Shown in pieces: positions 48,811 to 62,609 of a stretch of DNA of 64,000 bases. How positions within the stretch are numbered: the stretch's first letter is position 1; the number at the start of each line of letters is the position of its first letter. Both the position numbers and the translations under genes were made by a program. The stretch is from Synaphobranchus kaupii (lineage: Eukaryota > Chordata > Actinopteri > Anguilliformes > Synaphobranchidae), in NCBI GenBank assembly GCA_029718625.1, contig CM056377.1, positions 36,284,457 to 36,348,456 on the forward strand, in the 5' to 3' direction. The notes under the pieces were generated by a model. The model ran no database searches. It saw only the letters and a list, made by a program, of their open reading frames with translations, and had not been told where the DNA came from.

Positions 48811-48924
48811 ATGTCGCTCAGCGGGAGGGACAGCATTCCCCAGGAGGGGGCGCCGGGGAGCGGCGAGCGCAGAAACACCCGCGTGAAGAGGGCCGTCCGC
48901 ATCTCCAGCCTCGTAGCGCAGGAG
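48811..48924 (+). CDS. kcnh2: ERG1b-type alternative first exon of the ERG channel
   Basis: Thirty-eight codons starting MSLSGRDSIPQEG and ending RVKRAVRISSLVAQE, directly before a consensus donor gag|gtgagt. Human ERG1b, the PAS-less isoform of KCNH2, has a 36-residue N-terminus ending RVRRAVRISSLVAQE, so the match is nearly complete over the last 15 residues while the head differs. The exon ends in phase 0, like exon 5, so both can join the same next exon. In mammals 1b subunits co-assemble with 1a subunits and speed deactivation. The ATG is the first in frame after a stop at 48775. Overlapping frames in other phases (e.g. 48558-49118) are shadows. Which fish paralogue this is remains open. 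Confidence 0.92.
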
Positions 48925-49615
48925 GTGAGTGTGAGACCGCCCGCATGACCGCGAGGGGCCGAGAGACCGAACTCCACTGCGTTCAGGAGGGAGGGGTTCC
49001 CTCTGCACTTCTAATAAGTGCGGAGAAGCTCGCTTTTGTGCTGGGCATTCAAAGTAGATTCCAGCCAGTACCCTTTTCCAGGGAGCACCAAGCGAAAGTC
49101 CTATTTTCAGCGTCATAAATCTGTGAATGACCCCACAGGAAATCCAAACTTTTAGTCCTATTATGGGTGCGATTTGTACTGTGTGTGTTTTTTTTTTAAT
49201 CGTTTTTTTTTGCTGACACTTCTCGTACAGCGGCTGTTGCATAGTTCTGAGATGCCGTAAGCCAGCACTAATGCCATGACTAGAGAGACCCAGAGTATGA
49301 GGGGGGGGACAACATGAAAGAGAGTTCAGATCAAAGTGAATCATTCATGGTCTGGTGTAATTGTCCTGTATAAGTGACTACTTTAGTGCTTAGCTCTCTC
49401 CGTCATCTCTCCGAGCAACAGGGCGAGAACGTCACACGGGCTGGGTGTAGGAGTAGAGGTAGATTAGGTCACATCTGCGGGATGCGTGCGATGATTATGG
49501 CTGTTCTGTAGAGGGTCCAAAGGGAAGAGCTCAGGCATACTTTCACAAGTGCGCTTTCCTTCTTTCACTCTTTCATTCTGACATTCTTTCTTTATTTCTT
49601 TATTTCTCTGCACGG
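48925..49615 (+). other. kcnh2: Intron after exon 1b, first part
   Basis: Starts with a gtgagt donor. GC content falls quickly after about 48970. No further exon is seen. Confidence 0.6.
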
Positions 49616-50770
49616 TGCAACACAGCATAATTTCACACTCATGCCACGCGGTGCGTATTTTGCAGTTATTCCTTTTTCACTCGTTGCTGTCTTTTGTAAA
49701 ATATGCATATGATAGCGGAATTATTAATGTCATTGCACATATTGATTAATGCAAAACCATTAATAAAGCAAATCAAATGGATTTCATTAATGCAATTAAT
49801 GCCATTTTAGAAACAAAGCCGAGTAATTAGGCCACCTGAATTCCATCTGTTTATATGTATGCATGGATAATAGAGTGTAGGGGATTGCTAGCTTTAGAAT
49901 GTCTGTGACCCAACAACATCAAAAGACTCTTGATATCTTATTTTCTGGTAATCTTACAAGCGATACTATAACGTCTCTGCATTTGAATGGATCTCTATGG
50001 GAATTGGGGGTGGGGCTAGATTTAGCTGTAAATTATGCTGGAACAGTGTGGAATACATGGTTGGTAAAATGGCTGTAAGTCATCAAGGGTCTGAGGTATC
50101 AAACGAGCCTCAAACCATCACTCTGCTGCCAGATATGCAGTAGATATGGATGGATCATTTAAGGGTTGTTTCTCCTGACAAATTTTCCTATTGAACTCTA
50201 TGAAAAAATAAGTCAGGAGAAACAACCCTTCAAGTTATCCATCCATCTACTGTATTTCTGGCAGCAGAGTGATATTTTAAGGCTTGTTTGATACGTCAGA
50301 CCCTTGATGACTTAGAGCCATTTAACCAACCATGTGTTCCATACTGTTCCAGTGTCATTTACAGCTAAATCTAGTCCCACCCCCCAATTCCCATAGAGAT
50401 CCATTCAAATGCAGAGACGTTATAGTATCGCTTGTAAGATTACCAGAAAGTAAGATATCAAGAGTCTTTTGATGTTGTTGGGTCACAGACATTCTAAAGC
50501 TAGCAATCCCCTACACTCTATTATCCATGCATACATATAAACAGGTGGAATTCAGATGGCCTAATTACTCGGCTTTGTTTCTAAAATGGCATTAATTGCA
50601 TTAATGAAATCCATTTGATTTGCTTTATTAATGGTTTTACATTAATCAATATGTGCAATGACATTAATAATTCCGCTGTCATATGCATATTTTACAAAAG
50701 ACAGCAACGAGTGAAAAAGGAATAACTGTAAAATACGCACCGCGTGGCATGAGTGTGAAAATGATTCTAT
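49616..50770. repeat. 1.15-kb palindrome with foldback core
   Basis: The outer arms (49616-49898 and 50493-50770) are inverted copies. Aligning about 280 bases by eye gives five differences, all transitions. They contain homeodomain-type words (attaatgcaattaatgcc, gagtaattaggcc) and no transposon signature. The core (49899-50492) is a foldback sequence whose arms are 'gtgacccaacaacatcaaaag...' and its complement, meeting near 50197. The same core occurs within 24806-26616. The palindrome begins about 690 bp after the exon 1b donor. Confidence 0.9.
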
Positions 50771-50874
50771 GTTTCTATTTAATCTACAATGTGTCTATGA
50801 TAGTGATGAGATTACCCATCTTAATCTGATGATATTTCTGTGAATATGAGCCAGAAGTCATGTAGGGTGAACTA

Positions 50875-52225
<1,351 letters not shown>

Positions 52226-52672
52226 ATCTGTGTGAATGAGTGAACAGCGCATTGCACTGGTCTGTGTGGGTGAGTGAACAGCGCATTGCACTGGTCTGTG
52301 TGACTGAGTGAAGTGAACAGCATGTTTCACTGGTGCGTGTGACTGAGTGAACAGCGCGTTTCACTGGTCTGTGACTGAGTGAACAGCGCGTTTCACTGGT
52401 CTGTGACTGAGTGAGTGAACAGCATGTTTCACTGGTGCGTGTGAATGAGTGAACAGCGTGTTTCACTGGTGCGTGTGACTGAGTGAACAGCTCGTTTCAC
52501 TGGTCTGTGACTGAGTGAGTGAACAGCACGTTTCACTGGTCTGTGTGAATGAGTGAACAGCATGTTTCACTGGTGCGTGTGAATGAGTGAACAGCGTGTT
52601 TCACTGGTCTGTGTGAATGAGTGAACAGCTTGTTTCACTGGTCTGTGACTGAGTGAACAATGCGCTTCACTG
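52226..52672 (+). repeat. Minisatellite, 13 units of about 33-40 bp
   Basis: Units built around 'gtgaacagc' and 'gtttcactggtctgtg' plus 'actgagt' are repeated 13 times. Unit length varies through loss or gain of 'gtgagt' and 'tgtg' words. The minus-strand frame of Thr/Ser/Cys/His repeats is spurious. Confidence 0.93.
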
Positions 52673-52734
52673 GTTTCTTACTCTCCTGGAAGACGGCACA
52701 GCTGATGCAAGCGAACGGTAGGTACCTGCACAGC

Positions 52735-52905
52735 ATGGCATGACGAGATGGGGGTTACCCTGCCAGCTGAAACATCTTTTCCCTCGGCAACACCGTGAGC
52801 CAATTGTGTGACACCTGCCCCATTTGGCTCTGGCCAGGATTTGATTCTGGACTGTGGGGCCCATCACTGCACCAGTGGTCAGTGCTTTAGCTGGATACTC
52901 CACCC
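52735..52905 (-). mobile_element. tRNA-derived SINE, second family
   Basis: On the minus strand: 'ctcctgggtggagtatccagctaaagcactg', then 'gggccccacagtccagaatcaaatcctgg' (B-box-like), then 'ggctcacggtgttgccgaggg'. The same layout is seen at 61225-61505 (plus) and 62595-62815 (minus). Confidence 0.6.
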
Positions 52906-52909
52906 AGGA

Positions 52910-54050
52910 GCTGCATTTATTTTATAGGTTTTTCTGGTCTTTCTGAGGAAGGGTTGCAATAAGTGACCCCCCCCACCCCATGTTGTTCTAGAGACACTGC
53001 CATTATTTAACACTTCTTAAAGGACATCCCTTCTTCGGCATTCTCAGTGATCCCTTCTTCGGCACAGACTTTCTCAGTGATTCTGTCATCTTCTACTGAC
53101 TATATATGCGTATATTCATAGAACCATGTTTAATTCCTTTAACAGATACATTGTGCATGTTATGTCTTAGTAAATGATTTGAAGGACACTTTGAGGCTGA
53201 GAGTGATGAGGAATCTGGCACTGATGCTTTTGGCTTTATTTAGCTCTGGGATTGATGCTTGCAGTAATGGCCTCTCATGGGTGGGCTCGGTGAAGACTCC
53301 TGCTCTTCTGCGGGAGGTTGCAGGAACCCAGCTGGTCTGGGACAGTGGTGCCCTGGAATAAGACTTGGAAACCAGAGACAGGGACAGATAATGGAATAAA
53401 TATGGGGCGGGGGGGGGGGGGGGGGGCGGCCTGCTGGCTGATGGAAGCCAAGATGAGGATCAGGGTCTGATGAAAGAAACCCTCTCACTCTTTCACGCTG
53501 TAACAGCAAGAGCCAACTGAGCATGCAGCCGCTTGAAAGCTTCATCACCACCAACCTCGAGGAAAAATAGCAGTTTGGGTCGCTGCAGAGGTTGAAATGT
53601 AGCCTACCGCTAAAGCTGAATGCTGCGCATCACCACACTCGGGGAGATGACGTAGCTTAGCTCTGATGTGCGTAGCACGGCAGCGGCTCGCATCGACATT
53701 TGTGAGCTCAATTGCGATATGTCCTGTGCAAATTAATTACTGCATATAGAAGTTAAGGGTCACATATGACAACACTATGATGTACAGTAAATCCATTGCT
53801 TTTAGGTTGTGGAATCGGGATAATAAGCACTATTCTTGTTCAGAATGTACTCGTTGAACAGGAGAATGAAGCTTAAAAAAGTGCCTGGTTCTTGTAGCAG
53901 TTTCTGTTTGAAGCCAGAATTATTGACTAGACACCCAAATTAATTTCTACTTACTTTATTTACCTGGAGAAATATCAGTGTCACTGAAGAGTAAAATAGC
54001 TGAACGGAACCTGGGCTTACTTATCAGTAATTTACTGACACAAATTCATG
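52910..54050. other. Intron sequence, no gene seen
   Basis: Contains a small tandem duplication of 'atcccttcttcggca' (53025-53065) and an 18-base G run (53409-53426). No exon recognised. Confidence 0.45.
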
Positions 54051-54101
54051 ATTGAAAGTAGCAGGAAGAAAGATTCAACCCTTCTTCCTGCTACTTTCAA
54101 T
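54051..54101. repeat. Perfect 20-bp hairpin
   Basis: Bases 54051-54070 and 54082-54101 are exact complements around an 11-base loop. There is no extension of pairing beyond the stem. It is shorter than a typical microRNA precursor. Confidence 0.75.
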
Positions 54102-57100
54102 GTAGTTTTTTGCTGTATAGTATGCATCTAATTTCCAGCCAGTACCACAGAAATTCTGTCTAGTTCTTGGCAAGGCTTAAAATCGTATTGACATTTTATT
54201 GTTCGATTGTACAGCAGAAGCCAGTGGTGTAATGTGAATTGATCCGCATTGTATCATTAAATTACATAAAATCCCATTGACATTTAGTTGTTTGTTGTGC
54301 TCTATCTACCATTCCATTGTATGCTGTGTATTCAGTATTCTGTGTTCTTTCAAATGTTGTTTTCCTTTTTTATTGGATTTTTGTTTTCTCAACACACCAG
54401 CTCAGTGGCTGAAGGCCCTTTCTATTCCATTTTTCAAGGTCAATTACTTTTGTGACACAGAGAAGCACACACACACACAGGCACGCCCACGCACATGCGC
54501 ACATACAGACACACGCACGCTTGCGAGCACACACACACCCACACACACACATACACACACACTCACTTGTGCCGATGTATCGCGTGGCCACTCAGCCACT
54601 CCCTCTGAATGGTTTCCTGACTTCTTGACACAGATGCTGGTGTCTGTGAGGTCCCGGATCAGTGGCGTGGGGAGAGAACTGTAGACAGTCTTTGTAAGGA
54701 AGCTGTCTGCAGTGGAGTTTGTGCTGACAGTAATATGCTTTCATGCACTTTATCCAACACTGTCAAACTGGTATTGACACGTTATAGCAAAATAAGATAG
54801 CACAGGTTCTCCCAACCATTAAACCAGCACCTGATGACAAAAAACAGGGACCCAGGGAGTCGGTATACATTGTGGCCAGTTACAGAAGAGATGTGGGATT
54901 AATGTTTGGATCCATGTTTCAAAAGTGTATCCATTCTTTGAAATTCTATACCTGTTGATATTTTGGTATAATTCTGTGAGGTATCATGCTCAGATTAAGC
55001 AGGGTAATATCAATACAGATTTATTGTGTTGCATCTCACTCACGTTTTATGTACGTTCATACATTTCATCCTTAATTTCCAGTTATGAATAGAATCAGTC
55101 CAACTAATCTAATTGGTTATAAAAGTTATTTATTGTGAATTACTGTAAATAAAGTTGGCACTGTATGTTAAGTAGACTTACACCTGTATAATTGAAAACT
55201 CATGTGTTTCTAATTAAACAGTCAGTCCAAACACTAGCTACATCAGTTTACTCTAGCCCCAGTGCTATACCTATCCCCAAATCAATTCAAAAACCTTTAC
55301 ATAATTACAGTATTATGCAGTTAACTTCTATAACAATATGTTGCCACAGTGCATGATACGTGCCAGACATTTTATGGTCCTTATGCTGTGAATGTGTAAT
55401 GTAACAGAAACGGCTGCTCTAACTAAACATCTTTACATTTTTAAATATCTTGTTTTTTGTTTTTATCCAAATTGCAGAAAAGGAAAGTAATGACATTATT
55501 GCTAAACTCCAAGCCTTCTGAAATGTAAAGTCCCATAGTCTAATATGTCTAATTCCTCAGTTAGGATTTAGATAATATTGGTTTGCTAACTTTGCAAGTT
55601 CATATACAATTATGTTTGTTGCATTCAACATTGTACTGAAGATTGACACATTAAAGATGAACATGAACTCTTGTAGTAATGGAACTCTATATTGTTGTAA
55701 ATGGAATTGGGGCCAAACAGAGATGAAAGGGGCAATGACAAAATGCCATTTTCTTATCTTCCATGTTATTTCTGGACCTGCGTTCCCCTCTCGGGCTGGC
55801 CTCTGACACAGGTGAGTACAAATAATTTTTGGTTTCTTTAGACAGCACACACTTAGTTTATCCCAGGACTCCATGTCATCCCCCACACGGGATGGGTTTC
55901 ACCATCACAAAGACAATGAATAAAATATAACCAATTACCCCTGAAGATGAGCCCAATTCTTTCTAGCACAAGTGATACAATATCCCAAGGGATCATTTTC
56001 CGTCTTTCAGTCTTTTCCTCTCATCCAAGGAGATATTCTGCTTTAAAAAAAAAAAACTTCCCAATGCTCTTATTGGAGAAAGTTCTGAACTGCGTGCTAC
56101 TGTAAATGTGTTCATACCCGCTGTCTTCCCTTTAATGCTGAAGGGCAATTCTAATTGTTTTGCATCAGTGCGCTGGAATGCTCAGATTCCGAAACTGTGT
56201 ATGAAAAGTGTTTTTCAGAAAGAACCTAAATATCGCTACTTCTTTCTGGTAAACTTTTACTCTTCAAAGCTGTGAAATGCAGAGCTTTTCACACTCAGAG
56301 GCTCATGCAGGCTTCTGGAGCTGCGGCGATGTCCTGACGGTAATTGAGTAGACTTGATGTACAGCGCATCTACAGAGCACAAAAGCTTGGCTTCGGTCCT
56401 GTGATTTCTGGTCTGCGCGTCTCTTTGTAGAGCCACTCAAATGAAAAGTACCGATAATGGAGACGAAACGAAAACACATTCAGCGGCATATGAAAAAAGA
56501 TTCGTCTGAACTGACAATAACAACTCACTTTCTGAGAGCCGTTATAGAACGGCAGCGAGGAGCAGTAACCTCACGTACCCATACAGTTAAGTCACTCCTG
56601 AAAACTCTTAAAAGCCGATATTTCATTAGTAACTTCAAAGTAGCTAAAAAGCCTGCCGTTCCATTCCGTCACGTCACAATTCAGAGGGAGGACGCATGCT
56701 GAGGATCTAGCTGTTGGCGCTCGCATTGTCTGCTGTCTCATGCAGAGATAAGCTTTATGGAAGTGAATAATCCCCTGGGTGTGTTTCTCCATTGGAAATT
56801 AACAGCAACTTTCTCATGCACACAACTGGAAGTAGAACTGTACCCTTAACGATGAACGATTATTCCCACCCTCATAGATTTCGGCTGTATGCCTTATTTA
56901 TTTACCCTGCTTTTTTAAAAGGAACAATGTGTTTATAAAAATGGACGCTTTTTCAGTTTAAGGTTGGTTTTCCACACTGATGGCCTTGCAGGATTTGGTT
57001 CAAGTTTAAGATGATGCATTTCGATTGGTAGAGGAGCAGTCAGTATGCAGTACTGTATGCTTGCTGAGGTGAGGTGACCTTTGTGAGAGGGGCTGTTTGA

Positions 57101-58345
57101 ATGGCTGCAGGGTGAAGTGCCTATCCCATCCGATCCAGCTCCTCCGGTTATGTGCAGATGTCCCATGAGCAATGGGGCAGACGGGTGATCAGTCAAGGTG
57201 CCGTTCCAGAACGCTGATTAAGAGTCCCTCTGACGGGGTTGCTGAAGGACCGGGGCACTGTTTATCACCCCCGGCGACAGGAATCAGATTCCCCAGTAAG
57301 ACTTGCATTCACAAGCCTATCAGTCAGTGCAACAAATCGCCCCGGAGATGGCAGTCTCATCTATCACTATGAGCCACTCCATGGAGAGCAGCATCTCCCC
57401 TGTCCACCAATCAGCAACGAGTCAGAGTGCGTCACTCACCCACATGCACGCTCCTAAGGACAAGAGGGTTTATCTTACCTTCTCACGCTCCTAAAGACAA
57501 GAGGGTTTCTATAATGCTATTATAATATGCGTAGAAAGAGTGTATGTTAATGAAGCAAATCCCAACTAGTGAATCTCAACTATATATTTTTATATTTTGT
57601 GGATAATAACAATTTGGGGAGGTTTAAGAAGGATACCCAGAAGCAAGTATCTCCACAGTCTCCTTTAAGGCTGTGTAGTTCATGCTCCCTCTGCCACAAA
57701 CTAAAATATTCCACTTTATCAAAGGCCAAAGGAAATGCATTTTTCCATTTTGTTCTGAAGGCACTTTTATGCCTCTCACCCACATGAGCTATTTTAAAGG
57801 GGACAGGACGGCCATTATCCAATTACTATTAATTGCCTTTTGGAACTTGACATGATCTTTATCTGGTCGGAGTCTTACTGTACTCTTCCTTTCAGCCACA
57901 GTATGTTGTGAACTGAGCCCTTGTTCACTTCACTGAAGTGGCACACAGTGCAGGCCACAGTGACAGGCTGAGTAAAGCTGCTCTGGTGCGCGGCTGTAAT
58001 ATGAAACCATAAGCAAGTTAGGAAGTGATCAGCCATAGCCTGCGAGCACGTTGGTCGAGAGGACAGAGCGGAGGTGATTAATCCAGAAGGAAGGCAGTCT
58101 TTTTTTCTGGATGTCATATCTCCTGCGTACTGAAATGAGAGCTGTTAGTCTGGAGATTTCAAAGCGAACGTTATTGTGTAGGGGAGGCCTGAGGGCTTTT
58201 TTCATTTTGGATTAACTGCATGTTCTGTGCAGGGCTCTAGATCTTTGTGATGTTGATAAATTTTGTTCATACTGAATTGGTGAACTCTGCCTGCTCATAA
58301 TCCAAATGCTCAGCCCAATACAATACTTTACTAAATCTAAGGCCA
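54102..58345. other. Intron sequence, no gene seen
   Basis: Includes a (CA)n-rich patch at about 54468-54562 and a tandem duplication of 'ctcctaaggacaagagggttt' around 57449-57509. No exon, RNA gene or clear transposon. Bases 57170-57290 and 58000-58130 have conserved-looking texture but no firm signal. Confidence 0.45.
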
Positions 58346-58346
58346 T

Positions 58347-58884
58347 TTAAAGCTGTAGTCCTTCATTTTTTCACGTAAAAAGAAATGCCATATTCGATAC
58401 CTTTTCACGTTGTCATTTTTGTAGAAATGTCCATTTAATGTATTTGCATTCTGTCATTGCTCCTCTATATGCTAATTTTCCATCGTTGCCGTTGAGTGCG
58501 ACATTCCCGCCAAGTATTCAAATGCGTTAACACACGCAAAGGAACTTGCAATGTCGAATGTGGAACATCAAGCGAAATCAGGTTTGATATGTTGCTCAAC
58601 ATTACTGTGTCGGACGACACAGTACAGTCTCTATACAGTCTTCTCCAAAATACACTACCGCTGGATTATTTCATGTCTAGAAAGTTATCTTCTAAGGAAG
58701 TTAAATACTAGATGCGCTTCTAGTGCTACACTCCCAAGCAAATCATGGCGCTTTGTTTGGCGGTGTAGCTTCATTTCGAATGGAACTCTGGGAGTATGAA
58801 AACAAACTGTTGTGACCACCAGCCGCCACAGATGTCGCCAAATCCATCAAAACTGAAAGATTACAGATAACCACTTTAAAGTAT
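58347..58884. mobile_element. Possible MITE with TTTAAAG/CTTTAAA ends
   Basis: The ends 'catttaaagctgtagt' and 'aaccactttaaagta' are weakly inverted and could mark TTAA targets. The interior has CG-rich patches and two short open frames without domains. Weak evidence. Confidence 0.3.
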
Positions 58885-61220
58885 GTCACTGTGTATTCAC
58901 CGTGAAATTTTCACGCAAACATTTATGTGGCTGAAATATAATAGCACACTTGCGCAAGTATCCCTTGCGATGTGTATCGCTGACTGCCAGTGCTATTCAA
59001 CTGGGAATCTGCCAGCTGAGTTTCACAGTCATTGTGCCGGAGGACTGAAGCACTTAAACAGATGGAGCAGGCAGGCAGCAGACACCTGACTAAGCAGCGG
59101 AGTAGCTGAAGGAGGGGGAACAGCCTCCTGATGGAAACACGTTCTCCCTTTGAGGAAATTGTGCCCTGCTCCCGTCTCCCCATATCTGCCAGCACTGGCA
59201 CTGTCACTGTCAGTAATTTATTCTGTACCGTGTAGTGTGTCACTGCATTTCGGGCTGATACTTTCATTGGAATCCCTCTACGGGAGCCACATTCATCCCC
59301 ACTGTTCATAATTTTGGATGTCAGAAATCTTTAAATACCTAATTGATATTCAAGCTTTTCACGGGTTATTTTTCTCTTTTTCAACACGTGACAATAAACG
59401 GCTATATTGTGTTTTGTGTGTGCACCAGAGTTGGGGTCCCTTGTGTGTGCCGCACTTTATTGTGCCAGGCATGAAACATGATACAAATTGAAAACAAATA
59501 TTACAAGGGTAGGGCAAATAGTTTGTTTCCCCTTGTTTTCTCACATGGTAGTTCAGTCCTCCACCAACTAGAGGTCACGATAACCTCTTTTTCAAGCCAC
59601 TTCTCAAACACTTATCCCTTTTGCACTGCCTTAATCATTTCGCTTTGACAGAGAGACGATTTGGTCAGCACAGTTTCTCCAAAATTATTAAATTGAAGAT
59701 GTTGCATATAGGTTATTGTGTTCAACCACCGTAGGCTACATTAATTTATTAGGTAAATCATTAAAAAAAGATTCGATTTTTAAATCTTTTTTTTCAGTAA
59801 ATCCAACGATTTATTTGTTTACCTAATAATATTGCGTGCAACCACTTTCCAGCGATTATTTCTTTTGATTGTGTGACGGGGGTATATCTCAGTCATCAAT
59901 AGAAGCTATGATAATACGTTCACTGCATGCCTATACCTCATCACCCAAGAGCAACTACGATGCTCAAAGGCAGGATTGTCCTAAAGGCAAATGCAGTTAT
60001 TAAAGGCACTGTCACTGACACATTGAAAACGCATAACCCCACAAACATTTTTTTAGTAGATACCTGGCACCCCAGGGGGCAGGTACAAGAAACAGGTAAT
60101 TAGAATATCATACCCTGTACAACCCACATTTTGAGACGCAAGTTAGAATAAGGCGTAAGTCAGCTCGTGTTAAATCCGCGCAAGAGAGGCACTTAAGCGC
60201 ATGACTTAAGTTGGCCATCTCTGAATTCGGCCCTAAACCTCCATCCATCCTCTGACTCTCCCCATATTAGATCATCAAATTGTTTTTTATAAACGTCTCA
60301 ATTAGAAACTCAAGTGTATGATTAGTCACTTGACCCTTGACTGGACCCCTGGAGGATAACCATTGAAATGCAAGTTTAAATCCCTGCATGTCATGTGGTG
60401 GAGACAAACGGATGGCCCTATTCATAGGACAAATATTCCATTTCAGAAAAATGTTTGTTGAGGCCTGGAAATGGTTTCGATGAATATAGAAGCAGAATTC
60501 TGATAAAACTCTCTCTCCAGCAAATTAGCTATAATTAGGACTGCACACAATACAGCAGATGTACAGTGTAATTGGTTTTGAAAATAGAAAATAGATGCAT
60601 TTAATTAGAATAGCGGTTGGTATTTTTGTGTTGGTTCCAAGGCGACAACCCAATCTGAAGAAAGACTGCAGTGTGGTCATATCCAGATATCACATATTAA
60701 TGCTGATGCAGTGGATGTGTCAGACATTATCCCTAATTAGCTCCATTACATCCTCATGCATGCTAGATATTATTTTATCAATGAAGAAATGCTGAGATAG
60801 GATTTCATACCTCGTCATCTTCTTCAGAACAGAATAATAATTTTGCTGGTAACGTTGGTTATTAAAAATCATTATTTTGCCACCACTGTTACTGGCTTTG
60901 TAACTTCTTGCAAAGTATACCATTGCATTTGAGTTGCCTGTCATTTGTGTGTCAAGTGGATACTCATTAAAATTATCATCCACTGGCAATAAAAATTATG
61001 TAAAGCAGATTTTATACAGCATTAGACACTGGTGTTTTCATAACAGTGATGTTGTATATAATCTCTCTGTTGTTTTGTTTACCATGAAATGAATTTGGTT
61101 CTGTGTAAAGCATATGTCAAATTAACTAGGATCGCCCATCCTCTTGCAGTGAGGAATATGTATATACACTGAACCTGTTTTAGGTTACGTCAATTCCTTG
61201 AACGGCTGCATGCATTTAAA
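58885..61220. other. Intron sequence, no gene seen
   Basis: A small imperfect inverted repeat (taggtaaatca ... tttacctaata, about 59750-59830) is visible. Otherwise ordinary AT-rich intron-like DNA. Confidence 0.45.
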
Positions 61221-61224
61221 ACCA

Positions 61225-61505
61225 ACAGGAAGGGGCTGCTGGGTGGCTCAACCTGTTAAGGCACTGTTTTATTATGTGTGGATGGGCCCCCTGGTCTGGT
61301 ATCAAATTTGGACAGTGCCTGTGCCAACCCATAAATGGTGCTAGCGACGCCCAGGGAAAGGAGGGTTTCTGTCGGTTAGGGTGACCCCCTTCAGTCACCC
61401 CCTTCTCACCACTGACCACATGCTTTGTCTGCACTATCTATTGCAATCGATAGTGGTTGCTGGTGATGAAGATGATTGGGCATTCCAGATTGGGTGGAAA
61501 AGGGA
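61225..61505 (+). mobile_element. tRNA-derived SINE, second family
   Basis: Head 'gctgggtggctcaacctgttaaggcactg' (A-box-like) and 'ggtctggtatcaaatttgg' (B-box-like), a middle region with 'gtgacccccttcagtcaccccc', and a tail 'ccagattgggtggaaaagggaaaagggg'. It is the most complete copy of this family in the window. Confidence 0.65.
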
Positions 61506-61509
61506 AAAG

Positions 61510-62460
61510 GGGATTTAGGAACCTAAATACTCAGAACGTTGGGTTTGCAGCGTGTAGTATTTTAAAATATTAAATATTGTAACATATTACATTCATAAAC
61601 ACAGATATGTTCAAGTACACATAAAATAAATAAGGCCATAAAATTGTATCTACTGCTATAGAATCCTGTCGAAAGACTCCTGTGCCGCTTCATATTTTGA
61701 CCTTGAGGTGGAATTAAAGCAAAAGAATGCTACAGTAACACCTCTGAACCTCCGCAATAGATTTGTAGTGGGCGAGACTGTGTGGTGCGGTCCTTATGTC
61801 AGCCTACTCTCAACCCATATATAAATCTCCCCCATGTGGCTGGGAGGAGGTCAGTTCCCTGACATGGCACTTTGTGTACCCTGATCCCTCCTCTATCTGT
61901 AACCCTCTCTGCTTTCCCCCTGTCCGAATAAAGTGAAAAATTACATAAGGATGGTGGACTGCCTGTTCCCTTCACAAGATAGATAGATAAAATAGAATGG
62001 CAGTGGCATGAGTCAAAGTGAAAAAGTGTGGTTAGTTCTGTCCACAATAGCACCGGTGATCTGTGTAGCTGTCTGTGGTTATACACAAGGACTCTCGCAG
62101 CAGCAGTTACTCTGCCAGGCTGAAAGGGGTCAGGCTTCTATTGACTGGCCACACTCCGACTGATGTCATCCCTCTGAGACCCAATCAGCTGTAAGCTCCA
62201 GCAACAAGACTCTCTACCTAAAGTCACCCAACATTCTCTGTTGCCAGGTGACCTAAAGGTGAATCCCTTCCCCCTCCACCACCACCAGGACATGCATTCA
62301 GTTTTAACAAGGCCCACTTGGAGCTGCAAAGCAAAGTTTTCTGTATACTAATGCAGTCTGACAAAATGTATCAGTCAATTATCATTTAATAATCTTGTAG
62401 TTTGTGAAGAGTCAGAAAAGACAGTTTTTTTCTCTCTCCCTGATATAGTTTTGCATACAG
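61510..62460. other. Intron sequence, nothing seen
   Basis: Ordinary intron-like DNA without recognised features. Confidence 0.4.
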
Positions 62461-62466
62461 AGAAGT

Positions 62467-62609
62467 GATTTACTAAGACCTTTAGGGTGTGCAAAACTTT
62501 TAGCATACGCAAAACCAATAATGGTATTTCTTTTGCACCAATCAATGGTTGTGTTATTGGTTTTGTGTGTGCTAAAAGGTTTTGCACACGCTAAAGCTCT
62601 TAGTAAATC
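62467..62609. mobile_element. Foldback MITE (GATTTACTAAG ends)
   Basis: The ends gatttactaag and cttagtaaatc enclose further inverted sequence: 'gtgtgcaaaacttttagcatacgcaaaaccaata' on the left and its imperfect complement on the right. The motif 'agtaaatctggccc' just outside is typical of a dispersed fish DNA element. Confidence 0.65.

Noticed and set aside
48558..49118. 186-residue plus-strand frame over the CpG-rich region
   Set aside because: It is in a different phase from exon 1b, runs past its splice donor and has no domain. It is open because of GC richness.
54051..54101. MicroRNA precursor
   Set aside because: The stem is only 20 bp with no extended pairing, shorter than normal precursors. 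Kept as a hairpin only.
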